NCBI RefSeq assembly: GCF_008123425.1
Contig: NZ_VSSS01000030.1
Coordinates: 62,001 to 126,000, forward strand
Direction of reading: 5' to 3'
From: Bradyrhizobium rifense
GTDB lineage: Bacteria > Pseudomonadota > Alphaproteobacteria > Rhizobiales > Xanthobacteraceae
Length of the DNA: 64,000 nucleotides
A program made the translations under genes and the position numbers. This document shows positions 45,616 through 53,711 of this stretch, in pieces (the first letter of the stretch is position 1; every line of letters starts with the position of its first letter). The notes beneath the pieces are model-generated. The model did not search any database. It was not told the origin of the DNA and saw only the letters and a list, made by a program, of their open reading frames with translations.

Positions 45616-46464
45616 TCAACCCGAGACGGATTGCGGCTTGCTATCGGCGATCAGCGCGTGGATGTCCTGGACCGAAAGTCCCGGGTACGCCTGATAGAAC
45701 CCGATCGGAGCGCGGCTTGCTCCCGCCGCGAAGTCAATGAACTCCTGCAGGTGCTTTCGGCACGGCGACGGCGGCGGGCTCTTGGTGAACCTGAAGATGA
45801 GATCGAAGACCTGTCCGATGTTCTTGGTGAAGTCGGCGATGTATTTGTCAAACGAGCCGTCATAAACCGTGAAGAAGCCGATCTGATTGTCCTCGAGCGG
45901 CACGAACTGCGCGAAATGAGGCGTGCCGACGGAGTCCAGGTCCTTCGTTGTCCCCTTCCCGCGCGCGCGCAGGATCAGTTGCACGGTGACGAAATGAAGG
46001 TACGACTTGATCGGCAGGATCACCAGAAACGGATGCAGTTCGCCGCCTCCGTCGACCTCCGCGGCGCGCGCAAGGGCCTTGATCTCCTTGGCGCTTACCT
46101 CGGGATAAGCCGTGTAAATATTCACCGCTTCGAGAAGATGCGCCTTCGTCCAATTGGCAAAGGCGTTTGCGTTGATGGCGACCGGCATGGGCGGCGGATC
46201 GACAACGTGCCGGAGGATCGCATCGAACACCGGTCCCGAGAGTTTCGCGAGATCGGTCACGAGGTGATCGAATTCGCCGTCGAAATCGCCAAGAAACAGC
46301 AGACTTCTCGCGCTCAGAAACGTGAAGCGTGAGTAGTGGACCCGCCCGATCTTGTCGTTCGCTTCGAACAGGTCCGGCATCATCGCCGGAAGCTGCTCCG
46401 CCAGCACGTTTGCATCGACGGGCGACCTCAATGGAAAGCTGAGGGTAAAGTGGCTCTGACCCAT
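45616..46464 (-). CDS. Internally duplicated partner of the DyP peroxidase
   Basis: 282 residues made of two similar halves. The first has YSRFTFLSARSLLFLGDFDG, EFDHLVTDLAKLSGPVFDAI and LRHVVDPPPMP. The second has FAQFVPLEDNQIGFFTVYDG, SFDKYIADFTKNIGQVFDLI and FRFTKSPPPSP. Each half looks like a ferredoxin-like dimer-fold module of about 130 residues. No haem-ligand motif of DyP enzymes is seen. It lacks a signal peptide. The position 16 bp before the peroxidase gene suggests a complex or an accessory role; the exact family is not identified. Confidence 0.75.
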   Translation of the reverse strand: MGQSHFTLSFPLRSPVDANVLAEQLPAMMPDLFEANDKIGRVHYSRFTFLSARSLLFLGDFDGEFDHLVTDLAKLSGPVFDAILRHVVDPPPMPVAINANAFANWTKAHLLEAVNIYTAYPEVSAKEIKALARAAEVDGGGELHPFLVILPIKSYLHFVTVQLILRARGKGTTKDLDSVGTPHFAQFVPLEDNQIGFFTVYDGSFDKYIADFTKNIGQVFDLIFRFTKSPPPSPCRKHLQEFIDFAAGASRAPIGFYQAYPGLSVQDIHALIADSKPQSVSG

Positions 46465-46483
46465 CTGACCGGTCCTTTCGTCG

Positions 46484-46768
46484 CTACTGGAGGATGCCGC
46501 AATCAAACATCTTGTTCAGAACGGGGGCGGCGATCTTGTCGATGAAGGATGTTCGCGCCTGCGCATCGTTGCGGAGAAATTCTACAGCTTCCTTCTCCTT
46601 GTCCGTTTCCGGCTGCTTCTTTTGCGCCTTCAATTCATCGCAGGTTGCGGTCTGATACTTCGCGATCACCTTGTCGGCGGCGGCGTCCAGGAGCATGCCC
46701 TGAGCGGATGCCGCGCCGGCGACGATCAGCGCTGAAATTCCCACCACGATGCCGATGGATTTGTTCAC
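46484..46768 (-). CDS. Small secreted helical protein, tandem copy A
   Basis: 94 residues. The signal peptide is MNKSIGIVVGISALIVAGAA with cleavage near ASAQ. The mature part has two cysteines, in ATCDEL and FDCGILQ, likely a disulfide. It is clearly a duplicate of the adjacent gene at 46809, sharing KYQTA-CDEL-AQK and APVLNKMF-CG blocks. Function unknown; the layout suggests a small periplasmic accessory protein. Confidence 0.75.
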   Translation of the reverse strand: MNKSIGIVVGISALIVAGAASAQGMLLDAAADKVIAKYQTATCDELKAQKKQPETDKEKEAVEFLRNDAQARTSFIDKIAAPVLNKMFDCGILQ

Positions 46769-46808
46769 GGTAAGCCTCCTTCATGTGTCCCGAACGATAC
46801 GGCTGGCC

Positions 46809-47093
46809 TCACGGAATCATGCCGCATTCGAACATCTTGTTCAGCACGGGAGCGGCGACCTGGTTGACGAAGGCAATCCGCGCCTTTGGGTCGTCGCGCA
46901 GTAAATCCAGAGCGATCTTCTCTTTCGCCGATGGCGGCTCGCTCTTTTGAGCCCTCAACTCGTCGCAACTGGCAGTCTGATATTTCCGGATGACCTTGTT
47001 GGCCGCAGCCTCCACCAGCATGCCCTCGGCGGCCACTGCGCCTGCAACGACCATGGCTGAAACGAACACTACGACACCGGTTGGTTTGCTCAT
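46809..47093 (-). CDS. Small secreted helical protein, tandem copy B
   Basis: 94 residues, same length and plan as its neighbour: signal peptide ending at VAAE, then EGMLVEAAANKVIRKYQTAS and CDELRAQK, ending VAAPVLNKMFECGMIP. More than half of the positions are the same in the two copies, with the cysteines kept and no gap in the alignment. They are separated by 40 bp. It is directly downstream of the 815-residue sulfatase. Confidence 0.75.
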   Translation of the reverse strand: MSKPTGVVVFVSAMVVAGAVAAEGMLVEAAANKVIRKYQTASCDELRAQKSEPPSAKEKIALDLLRDDPKARIAFVNQVAAPVLNKMFECGMIP

Positions 47094-47199
47094 GTTGCAC
47101 TCCTCGTCCTTTTGAATGTGTCAGGCGCCGGAGAGTCGGTGGTCTTTGGTGGCGCCGCGGGGTCGGCGCCACCATTGCAGCTTGGTTTGGCAGTCCGTC

Positions 47200-49647
47200 C
47201 TAGTCGTGCGCTCGGGCACTCGCTTCCCGCACCTTCATCTCTTCCGTAGCCGTCAGACGCGTTGGTCCGAGATTGAACGTCACGTTATCGATCTTGCCGT
47301 TGAACCGAAATGGCACCTGGTAGTCCTGATCGTTGACCCCGGTGCGGGTATCAATCCCGAGGTCGAAGGTCTCGTCCGCCGGTAGCAGGAACGGGACCGT
47401 CTTTGGGACTTGCAGAGTCCGAACCTCGCTGCCGTCGACCTTCAGCACGCCGGTGCCGCCCTTTGCGACGCCGGGGCCGTCATAAGTAAAGTCAAACACG
47501 ATCGTATGCTTGCCGGCCGGGATAGGCTGATCGCCTGCCCATCGCGCCTGAAACAGCGCGAGCATATTGTAGTCGAACACCGGAACTCCCTTGAGCATAT
47601 ACAGCCCGTACCCGCCCCAGCGTCCGCCTTCGGTGACGATCATGCCATCGCCGTTCTCCGGGACATCGACATTAGCGGTGATCTTGAATGACCTGTTCAG
47701 GATGTTCGGTGTATTTCCAGTTGGAATGCCGGCCATCTCGCCCGAATAGGTAAAGACGGTTTGTCCTGCTGTAGCGCTCGGTCGGGGAGCGATCGCCCGC
47801 GCGAACGATGAGTTATCCAACGGCAGCACGTTGTACTTGGTCGCCTCTTGGACGAACAGCGCCTGCATCTGCTTGAGCTTGTCGGGCATTTTCGCGGCGA
47901 GATCATTGGCCTGGGAGTAATCCGCGTTCAGGTTATATAACTCCCAATTGTAGGCATTGATGTCCGGCATCGCCGAGTTCAGCACCCACGGAGCAACGGG
48001 CGGGGTCGTGTTGGCGTACCAGCCCTCGTTATAGATTCCGCGGTTGCTCATCATCTCGAAGTATTGGGTCGTTCGAGCCGACACAGCGTCGGTGTTCGTT
48101 TTGTCGAAGGTGTAAGCCATGCTCACGCCCTCGATCGGGCTTTGCTCGATACCGTTGACCGTCCGAGGCGCGTTGATACCGGTGGCTTCGAGGATCGTCG
48201 GCACGATGTCGATGATGTGGTGGAATTGGGTGCGGATGCCCCCGACGTCCTTAATACGACTGGGCCATGAGATCGCCAGGCCCTGCCGGGTACCGCCAAA
48301 GTGCGACGCCACCTGCTTCGTGTACTTGAACGGCGTGTCGAACGCCCACGACCACGCGACGGCCATATGCGGGTATGTCGCCGCCGAGCCCCAGCTGTCG
48401 TAAAACTTCAGTTGCTCTTCCACCGGGATCTTCAGAATGCCGTTATAGGCTGTGTACTGGTTGGGCGTTCCGAGCAGCGTTCCTTCGGGACTGGTGCCGT
48501 TGTCGCCGTCGATGTAGATGATCAGCGTGCTGTCGAGCTTGCCCATGTCTTCCACCGCCTGGATCACGCGGCCGATCTCGTAGTCGGTATAGGCGGTGTA
48601 GCCCGCGTAGACCTCGGCCTGCCGCGCGAACAGCTTCTTTTCCTCAGCCGATAGCGTTTCCCATTTCGGCAGGTCGGCCGGCCACTCGGTGAGCTGCGCG
48701 TTGGCCGGAATCACGCCCAACCGCTTCTGGTTGGCGAAGATCTGTTCGCGCATGGCATTCCAGCCCATGTCGAACTTGCCTTTGAACTTGTCGATCCATT
48801 CCTTCTTGGGCTGATGCGGCGAATGGCTTCCACCCGGAACGTAGTAAAGGAAGAACGGCTGATCGGGCGCAGCCGCGTCGAGCTGCTTCATGCGCGAGAT
48901 CGCTTCATCCGCCATATCCGTGGTAAGGTTGTAGTCGGGCTTTCCGATCCAAGGAAAAATCTGGGTGTGATCGCGGAACAGATACGGCGTCCACTGGTCG
49001 GTCTCGCCGCCCATGAAGCCGTAGAAGTAATCAAAGCCCATCCCCGACGGCCACTGGTCGAACGGGCCCGCCACGCTGTACTGGAAGCCCGGCGTATTAT
49101 GGTTCTTGCCAAACCACGATGTGGCGTAACCGTTGCCTTTGAGAATCGTGCCGATCGTTGCCTTGTCGGGTGTGATAATGGAGTCGTAGCCTGGGAAGCC
49201 CGTCGATAGCTCGGAGATGACGCCGAAGCCCGCCGAGTGATGGTTGCGGCCGGTGATCAGCGCCGCCCGGGTCGGCGAGCAAAGCGCGGTGGAGCAGAAC
49301 TGCGTGTAACGCAACCCCGCATTGGCGACACGATCCAGCGCCGGTGTCGGAATGACCCCGCCGAAGGTGCCGCTCACGCCATAGCCTTGGTCGTCTGTCA
49401 TGATCAGCAGGACATTGGGTGCGCCCTTGGGCGGCACTAGGCGCGGCGGCCACCACGGTTTGGAATCCTTCGCGCTTTCCTTGATTGCTCCGCCGAATTC
49501 CGGAGGCGGCGGCGGAAGTTGTTTGCCGTCGATCGTGACCGTGGCACTGGGCGACCCTGGGGTACCAGTGGTTTGCTGCGCAATGGCCCCGGGCAGATAG
49601 CTTGTTCCGAGAAGAAAGCCCACCGAAAGTGCTGTCGTGATCTTCAT
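47200..49647 (-). CDS. Exported arylsulfatase (formylglycine type)
   Basis: 815 residues. Signal peptide MKITTALSVGFLLGTSYLPG ending near AIAQ. Metal-binding aspartates D85-D86 lie in NVLLIMTDDQGYG, and the sulfatase signature C123-S-P-T-R begins ALCSPTRAALITGRNHH, so Cys123 would become formylglycine. Further active-site motifs are TSWFGKNHNTPGFQ and IIYIDGDNGTSPEG. The C-terminal 200 residues form a beta-rich domain seen in large arylsulfatases. It hydrolyses sulfate esters in the periplasm. It is 12 bp after the HAD phosphatase gene in the same direction. Confidence 0.9.
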   Translation of the reverse strand: MKITTALSVGFLLGTSYLPGAIAQQTTGTPGSPSATVTIDGKQLPPPPPEFGGAIKESAKDSKPWWPPRLVPPKGAPNVLLIMTDDQGYGVSGTFGGVIPTPALDRVANAGLRYTQFCSTALCSPTRAALITGRNHHSAGFGVISELSTGFPGYDSIITPDKATIGTILKGNGYATSWFGKNHNTPGFQYSVAGPFDQWPSGMGFDYFYGFMGGETDQWTPYLFRDHTQIFPWIGKPDYNLTTDMADEAISRMKQLDAAAPDQPFFLYYVPGGSHSPHQPKKEWIDKFKGKFDMGWNAMREQIFANQKRLGVIPANAQLTEWPADLPKWETLSAEEKKLFARQAEVYAGYTAYTDYEIGRVIQAVEDMGKLDSTLIIYIDGDNGTSPEGTLLGTPNQYTAYNGILKIPVEEQLKFYDSWGSAATYPHMAVAWSWAFDTPFKYTKQVASHFGGTRQGLAISWPSRIKDVGGIRTQFHHIIDIVPTILEATGINAPRTVNGIEQSPIEGVSMAYTFDKTNTDAVSARTTQYFEMMSNRGIYNEGWYANTTPPVAPWVLNSAMPDINAYNWELYNLNADYSQANDLAAKMPDKLKQMQALFVQEATKYNVLPLDNSSFARAIAPRPSATAGQTVFTYSGEMAGIPTGNTPNILNRSFKITANVDVPENGDGMIVTEGGRWGGYGLYMLKGVPVFDYNMLALFQARWAGDQPIPAGKHTIVFDFTYDGPGVAKGGTGVLKVDGSEVRTLQVPKTVPFLLPADETFDLGIDTRTGVNDQDYQVPFRFNGKIDNVTFNLGPTRLTATEEMKVREASARAHD

Positions 49648-49659
49648 GGCAGTATCTCC

Positions 49660-50652
49660 CTACGGGAATATGGTTTTCCAGTCGTTCTTCATATCGACGA
49701 CGGTCCAGCCCTCCGCCTCGGCGGCATCAAGCGCATGGTCGAGCCTGCCGATGGAGGAGTTCCGGTCGTAGGCCCATTCCCGGGCGGCGTCGGTATGGTG
49801 CACGATGAGAGCAAAGCGAACGCCCGCCCCCTGTCTCGCCCATTCGAGCATCTGCAGGTCGCCGTCGGAGTTGCCGAATGCCGCAATCGGATGACGGCCG
49901 ATGTGCATCTGAATGGCGACGGGCTTGCCAACCTTGTCGCCGTTGAAATCGAGTTCGGGCAGCTTCATGAGCCGAGGCTTGCCGTCCCGCAACTCGAAGC
50001 TCAGCTTGCCGCTGCTGCCGATGACCTGCTCGGGCGGAACGCCGTAGACCCGTTCGGCGAAGACGCGCATGAAATCGATGCCGCCGCCGGAGACGATGAA
50101 GGTCTTGAAGCCGTTGGCGCGCAAATAGGCCAGCAATTCGAGCATCGGCTGATACACCATCTCGGTGTAGAGCTTGCCGGTCTTCGGGTGCCTGGCGGTG
50201 GCGATCCAGTCGCCGACGATCGTCTCGAATTCGCCCGTCGTCATGCCGGAATGCGTGACCGTGACGATCTGGAAAATGGCGGATTCGCCGCCGGCAAGCG
50301 CGCCCTTGAGGTCACCTTTGAGCAGTGAGGCAAAGGGCTCTTTGTCCTTCCACTCCGGGTGCAGTGGCGCGAGCGCCTTCACCCGGTCGAGGGCAAAGAC
50401 GAGTTGGACATAGAGCGGTTGCTCCGCCCACAGCGTGCCGTCGTTGTCGAAGGTCGCAATGCGCTCGGCCAGCGGCACGAAGTCCGCCGAGCCCTGTCTG
50501 GTGACACGTTCGACAAAAGCCACGATGGCTTTCTTCGGGCCCGTGTCGTTCCACGACGGCAGCGGCTCCTGGGCAAGGCCAGGAGCCGTCGACGATACCG
50601 CGATCGCTGCCACCGCAGCGATGCGGACCCAATTGAACCAGAGCGCTTTCAT
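49660..50652 (-). CDS. Exported HAD-superfamily phosphatase
   Basis: 330 residues with signal peptide (IAAVAAIAVSSTAPGLAQ). HAD motif I is ATFDNDGTLW with D69 and D71; motif II is KTFIVSGGGIDFMR; the late motif with acidic residues is IAAFGNSDGDLQMLEWA. It resembles phosphoserine-phosphatase-like acid phosphatases. Placed between two sulfatases and likely in one operon, it may remove phosphate from the same substrates or act on sulfate/phosphate esters together; that is inference. Periplasmic. Confidence 0.82.
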   Translation of the reverse strand: MKALWFNWVRIAAVAAIAVSSTAPGLAQEPLPSWNDTGPKKAIVAFVERVTRQGSADFVPLAERIATFDNDGTLWAEQPLYVQLVFALDRVKALAPLHPEWKDKEPFASLLKGDLKGALAGGESAIFQIVTVTHSGMTTGEFETIVGDWIATARHPKTGKLYTEMVYQPMLELLAYLRANGFKTFIVSGGGIDFMRVFAERVYGVPPEQVIGSSGKLSFELRDGKPRLMKLPELDFNGDKVGKPVAIQMHIGRHPIAAFGNSDGDLQMLEWARQGAGVRFALIVHHTDAAREWAYDRNSSIGRLDHALDAAEAEGWTVVDMKNDWKTIFP

Positions 50653-50706
50653 GGGCGGGACCTCGATGGGCCAGTCAGCGGACGTTCAGTTGCGCCTTTA
50701 CCTGGC

Positions 50707-52416
50707 CTACTTGGCGATTGCATTCCTCGCCGCCGCAATCTTCTCTTTGACGGCATCCAGATTGAAACTCGCGCCTTTTTGCATCGGCGGAAATTCGATC
50801 GCCGTCATCGCCAGCTTCTCGACGACATCCTGGACCAGCACGAAGCGCCAGAACTCGTACTTGTACCATTCCCAATATTGCAGCGACCCGTTCTTGGTGA
50901 GATTCTCGGGAAAGCCGGTCCGCTCGAACGGGTCGAGGCGAAGATTGATGATCGTCGGGACCTCAGGTTTGATCTTGTCGCCGAGCCAGCCGCCGGGCTG
51001 GTCGATGAAGCGGTACTTGTAGTCGCCGACGCGAACGGCGCCGAGGTCGCTTTCGCCGAAATACCAGATTTCGTTGCGTTTGGATGGCCCCTTACCGGTG
51101 ATCATGTCCAGCTGGTTATAGCCGTCCAGATGACACTTGAAGGTGGTGTCACCGATCTGCTTGCCCTTCTTCAGCTCTTCGGCAATGTTCGGGTTACCGG
51201 CCGCCGCAAGGAAGGTCGGAAACCAGTCCAGCCCGGAGATGATGCCGTTCTCGACCTTCCCGGCCGGCACCTTGCCCGGCCAGCGGATCATCGCCGGCGC
51301 GCGGAAGCCGCCTTCGAAAACAGTGCCTTTGCTTTGCGCGAACGGCGTCTGTCCGCCATCGGGCCAGGTGAAGACCTCCGTGCCGTTGTCGGTGGTGAAG
51401 ACGACGATGGTGTTGTCGTCGACGCCCATGTCCTTGAGCTTCTGCATGACGATGCCGACGTCGTCGTCGAGCTGCGCCATGCCGGCCTCATGGATCGACC
51501 AGCCGTTCTTGGAGTTGCGCAGCGCCTCGTATTTGGGCGAGAGGTGGGTGACGATGTGCATACGCGTCGGATTGAGCCACAGGAAGAACGGCTTGTTGTC
51601 GGCCTTGGCCTTGTCGATGAACTTCAGGGCGAGGTCACGGATTTCGTCATCCACGGTTTCCATCCGCTTCGGATAGAGCGTGCCCGCGTCCTCGATCTTC
51701 TGCTTTCCGACGTTGCCCCAGCGCGGATCCACAGTCGTGTCGTCCACATTCGTGGCATACGAATGGACCATATTGCGCGGGCCGACCGTATTCAGCAGGT
51801 CCTGCGGATAGCCGGGGTGCGCCGGGTCTTCCATTGCATCGAGGTGATACAGGTAACCGAAGAACTCGTCGAAACCGTGCACTGTCGGCAGGAACTCGTT
51901 CTTGTCGCCAAGATGATTCTTGCCGAACTGGCCGGTGGCATAGCCCATTCCCTTTAGCGCAGCGGCGATGGTTACGGCCTGCGCGGGTATGCCGATGGCT
52001 GCACCGGCCTGGCCGACCGTGGTCATGCCGGTGCGGATCGGAAGCTCACCGGTGATGAAGTTGGCGCGGCCCGCCGTGCAGCTCGCTTCCGCGTAATAAT
52101 CGGTGAACAGCATGCCTTCGGCGGCGATCTTATCGAGGTTCGGCGTCCGGCCGGCCATCATGCCACGGTGGTAGGCGCCGATATTCCAGATACCGATGTC
52201 GTCACCCATGATGACGACGATGTTGGGCCGCTGTCCGGCTGCCACCGGCGCCGCTGGTTGTTGCTGCGCTTGCGCGACGCTTGTCAGTCCGACGGCCGAG
52301 AGCGCCGACGCCGCGACGAGAGAACTGCCACTCAACAAGAGATCGCGGCGCTTCAATCCTGCGCCGGTTGGTCCCGTGCTCATCTCAGGCTTTTCCGGCA
52401 TCTTGTCGTTACTCAT
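50707..52416 (-). CDS. Tat-exported sulfatase with C-T-A-G-R active-site motif
   Basis: 569 residues. A twin-arginine signal is visible: GLKRRDLLLSGSSLVAASAL, ending near AQAQ. Metal ligands D72-D73 are in IVVIMGDDIGIW. The formylglycine motif is C113-T-A-G-R in EASCTAGRANFITGELP, with Ala instead of the usual Pro, a known variant (C-x-A-x-R). Other motifs are TGQFGKNHLGDKNEF and VVFTTDNGTEVFTW. Its start overlaps the end of the formylglycine-generating enzyme gene by 4 bp, so the two are coupled. Start taken at the ATG at 52416; the longer frame is a shadow. Confidence 0.9.
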   Translation of the reverse strand: MSNDKMPEKPEMSTGPTGAGLKRRDLLLSGSSLVAASALSAVGLTSVAQAQQQPAAPVAAGQRPNIVVIMGDDIGIWNIGAYHRGMMAGRTPNLDKIAAEGMLFTDYYAEASCTAGRANFITGELPIRTGMTTVGQAGAAIGIPAQAVTIAAALKGMGYATGQFGKNHLGDKNEFLPTVHGFDEFFGYLYHLDAMEDPAHPGYPQDLLNTVGPRNMVHSYATNVDDTTVDPRWGNVGKQKIEDAGTLYPKRMETVDDEIRDLALKFIDKAKADNKPFFLWLNPTRMHIVTHLSPKYEALRNSKNGWSIHEAGMAQLDDDVGIVMQKLKDMGVDDNTIVVFTTDNGTEVFTWPDGGQTPFAQSKGTVFEGGFRAPAMIRWPGKVPAGKVENGIISGLDWFPTFLAAAGNPNIAEELKKGKQIGDTTFKCHLDGYNQLDMITGKGPSKRNEIWYFGESDLGAVRVGDYKYRFIDQPGGWLGDKIKPEVPTIINLRLDPFERTGFPENLTKNGSLQYWEWYKYEFWRFVLVQDVVEKLAMTAIEFPPMQKGASFNLDAVKEKIAAARNAIAK

Positions 52417-53393
52417 GACGCGATCCTCTTCCTGGTGATGCACCTGAAGCCGACATGGCTTGCCGAGGTGTCGATCGGCTCGGCATGACGCGCGGCCGGA
52501 CGATAGCGGCGGCAGTAATTGGGAGCGCAAAGATGCGAGCCGCCTTTAAGCACCTTGCGTGGAATCCTGATGTTCGGATGGCAAGAGTCGTAGCTTGCGG
52601 CCTCGGGCCCGCCGCGCGGATTTTCCGGAATGCAGCACGCGTTTGGTGCATCGGCTTCATGCTTCGGCGAATACCAATCGGCCGTCCATTCCCAGACATT
52701 GCCGATCATGTCGTGCAGCCCGTAGCCGTTGGCCGGGAATGCAGTGACAGGCGAGGTACGTTCGAAGCCGTCGGTGCAGAGGTTTTGGTTCGGGAATTCG
52801 CCCTGCCAAGTGTTGGCCATGTGCCGGCCGCCTGGCGCGAACTCCGCGCCCCAGGCGTATTCGGCGTCGGCCAATCCGCCGCGTGCCGCAAACTCCCATT
52901 CCGCTTCGGTCGGAAGATCGTTGCCTGCCCAATGCGTATAGGCGAGCGCGTCGGAATAGGCGACGTGTACGACCGGATGACTGTCTAGCACGTTGATGTT
53001 GCTTTTCGGCCCGTACGGATGGCGCCAGTCGGCGCCCTTCATGAATTGCCACCATCGGCTCCAATCGCGGAGATCGACGGCCTGCACCGGCGGCGAGAAC
53101 ACCAGCGAACCGGCATAGAGCATGTGCGGCAGCGCGCCGGGATAGAATTTCGGGTCGGGCGGGATTTCGGCGAACGTGACGTGGCCAGTCGCCTTCACGA
53201 ACTCCTTGAACTGCCGGTTCGTCACCGGCGTGCGATCGATCAAGAATCCTTCCACCGCGACGCGATGTGCCGGCGCTTCCTCCGGATAGTGCCTGTCCGA
53301 TCCCATGCGGAACGTGCCGCCGGGAACGAGGAGCATGTCGGCATGCCGCTGGTACCGATCGCCAACCGATGAAGAGACCTCAGCAATACTCAT
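52413..53393 (-). CDS. Formylglycine-generating enzyme (sulfatase-modifying factor)
   Basis: 326 residues. Family motifs are LVPGGTFRMGSDRHYPEEAP near the start, LPTEAEWEFAARGGLADAEY and IGNVWEWTADWY, and near the end KGGSHLCAPNYCRRYRPAAR. The two copper-binding cysteines C289 and C294 are both present, so this is an active oxygen-dependent FGE, not only an SUMF-like relative. It converts the sulfatase cysteine to formylglycine in the cytoplasm before export. Four-base overlap with the sulfatase start shows a dedicated pairing. Confidence 0.93.
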   Translation of the reverse strand: MSIAEVSSSVGDRYQRHADMLLVPGGTFRMGSDRHYPEEAPAHRVAVEGFLIDRTPVTNRQFKEFVKATGHVTFAEIPPDPKFYPGALPHMLYAGSLVFSPPVQAVDLRDWSRWWQFMKGADWRHPYGPKSNINVLDSHPVVHVAYSDALAYTHWAGNDLPTEAEWEFAARGGLADAEYAWGAEFAPGGRHMANTWQGEFPNQNLCTDGFERTSPVTAFPANGYGLHDMIGNVWEWTADWYSPKHEADAPNACCIPENPRGGPEAASYDSCHPNIRIPRKVLKGGSHLCAPNYCRRYRPAARHAEPIDTSASHVGFRCITRKRIAS

Positions 53394-53414
53394 GAGAACC
53401 TCAATCCAAAGTGC

Positions 53415-53660
53415 CTAGTTGGTGCGCCGCTTTATGGCTTCCTGCGATTCGGTACGAGGCGATTTCGATTTCTGCAGAGTGCCGACGGGCTGACTGGCGG
53501 GTGGCGCGCTTCGCAGTCTTTGCCACTCATCCTGAAGCGCATAACCTCTGTGAACGACCTCGCCCGGAACGGTCGCAACGAATTCACCCGTTTGCGCAAC
53601 GGCCGTCGCCGTCGACATGAACAGAGCGACGAGGATGGCGAAGTTGAATAAGGCTCGCAT
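53415..53660 (-). CDS. Small secreted protein, function unknown
   Basis: 81 residues with signal peptide (MRALFNFAILVALFMSTATA, cleavage near AVAQ) and a basic, Ser/Pro-rich tail (PASQPVGTLQKSKSPRTESQ). No cysteine and no recognised domain. It sits 21 bp upstream of the FGE gene and could be the first small gene of the sulfatase operon. Confidence 0.6.
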   Translation of the reverse strand: MRALFNFAILVALFMSTATAVAQTGEFVATVPGEVVHRGYALQDEWQRLRSAPPASQPVGTLQKSKSPRTESQEAIKRRTN

Positions 53661-53711
53661 ATCGAGGACTCCTTCACTTTCAGCGCCGCCGGACGATGGC
53701 GTTCCGTCGGT

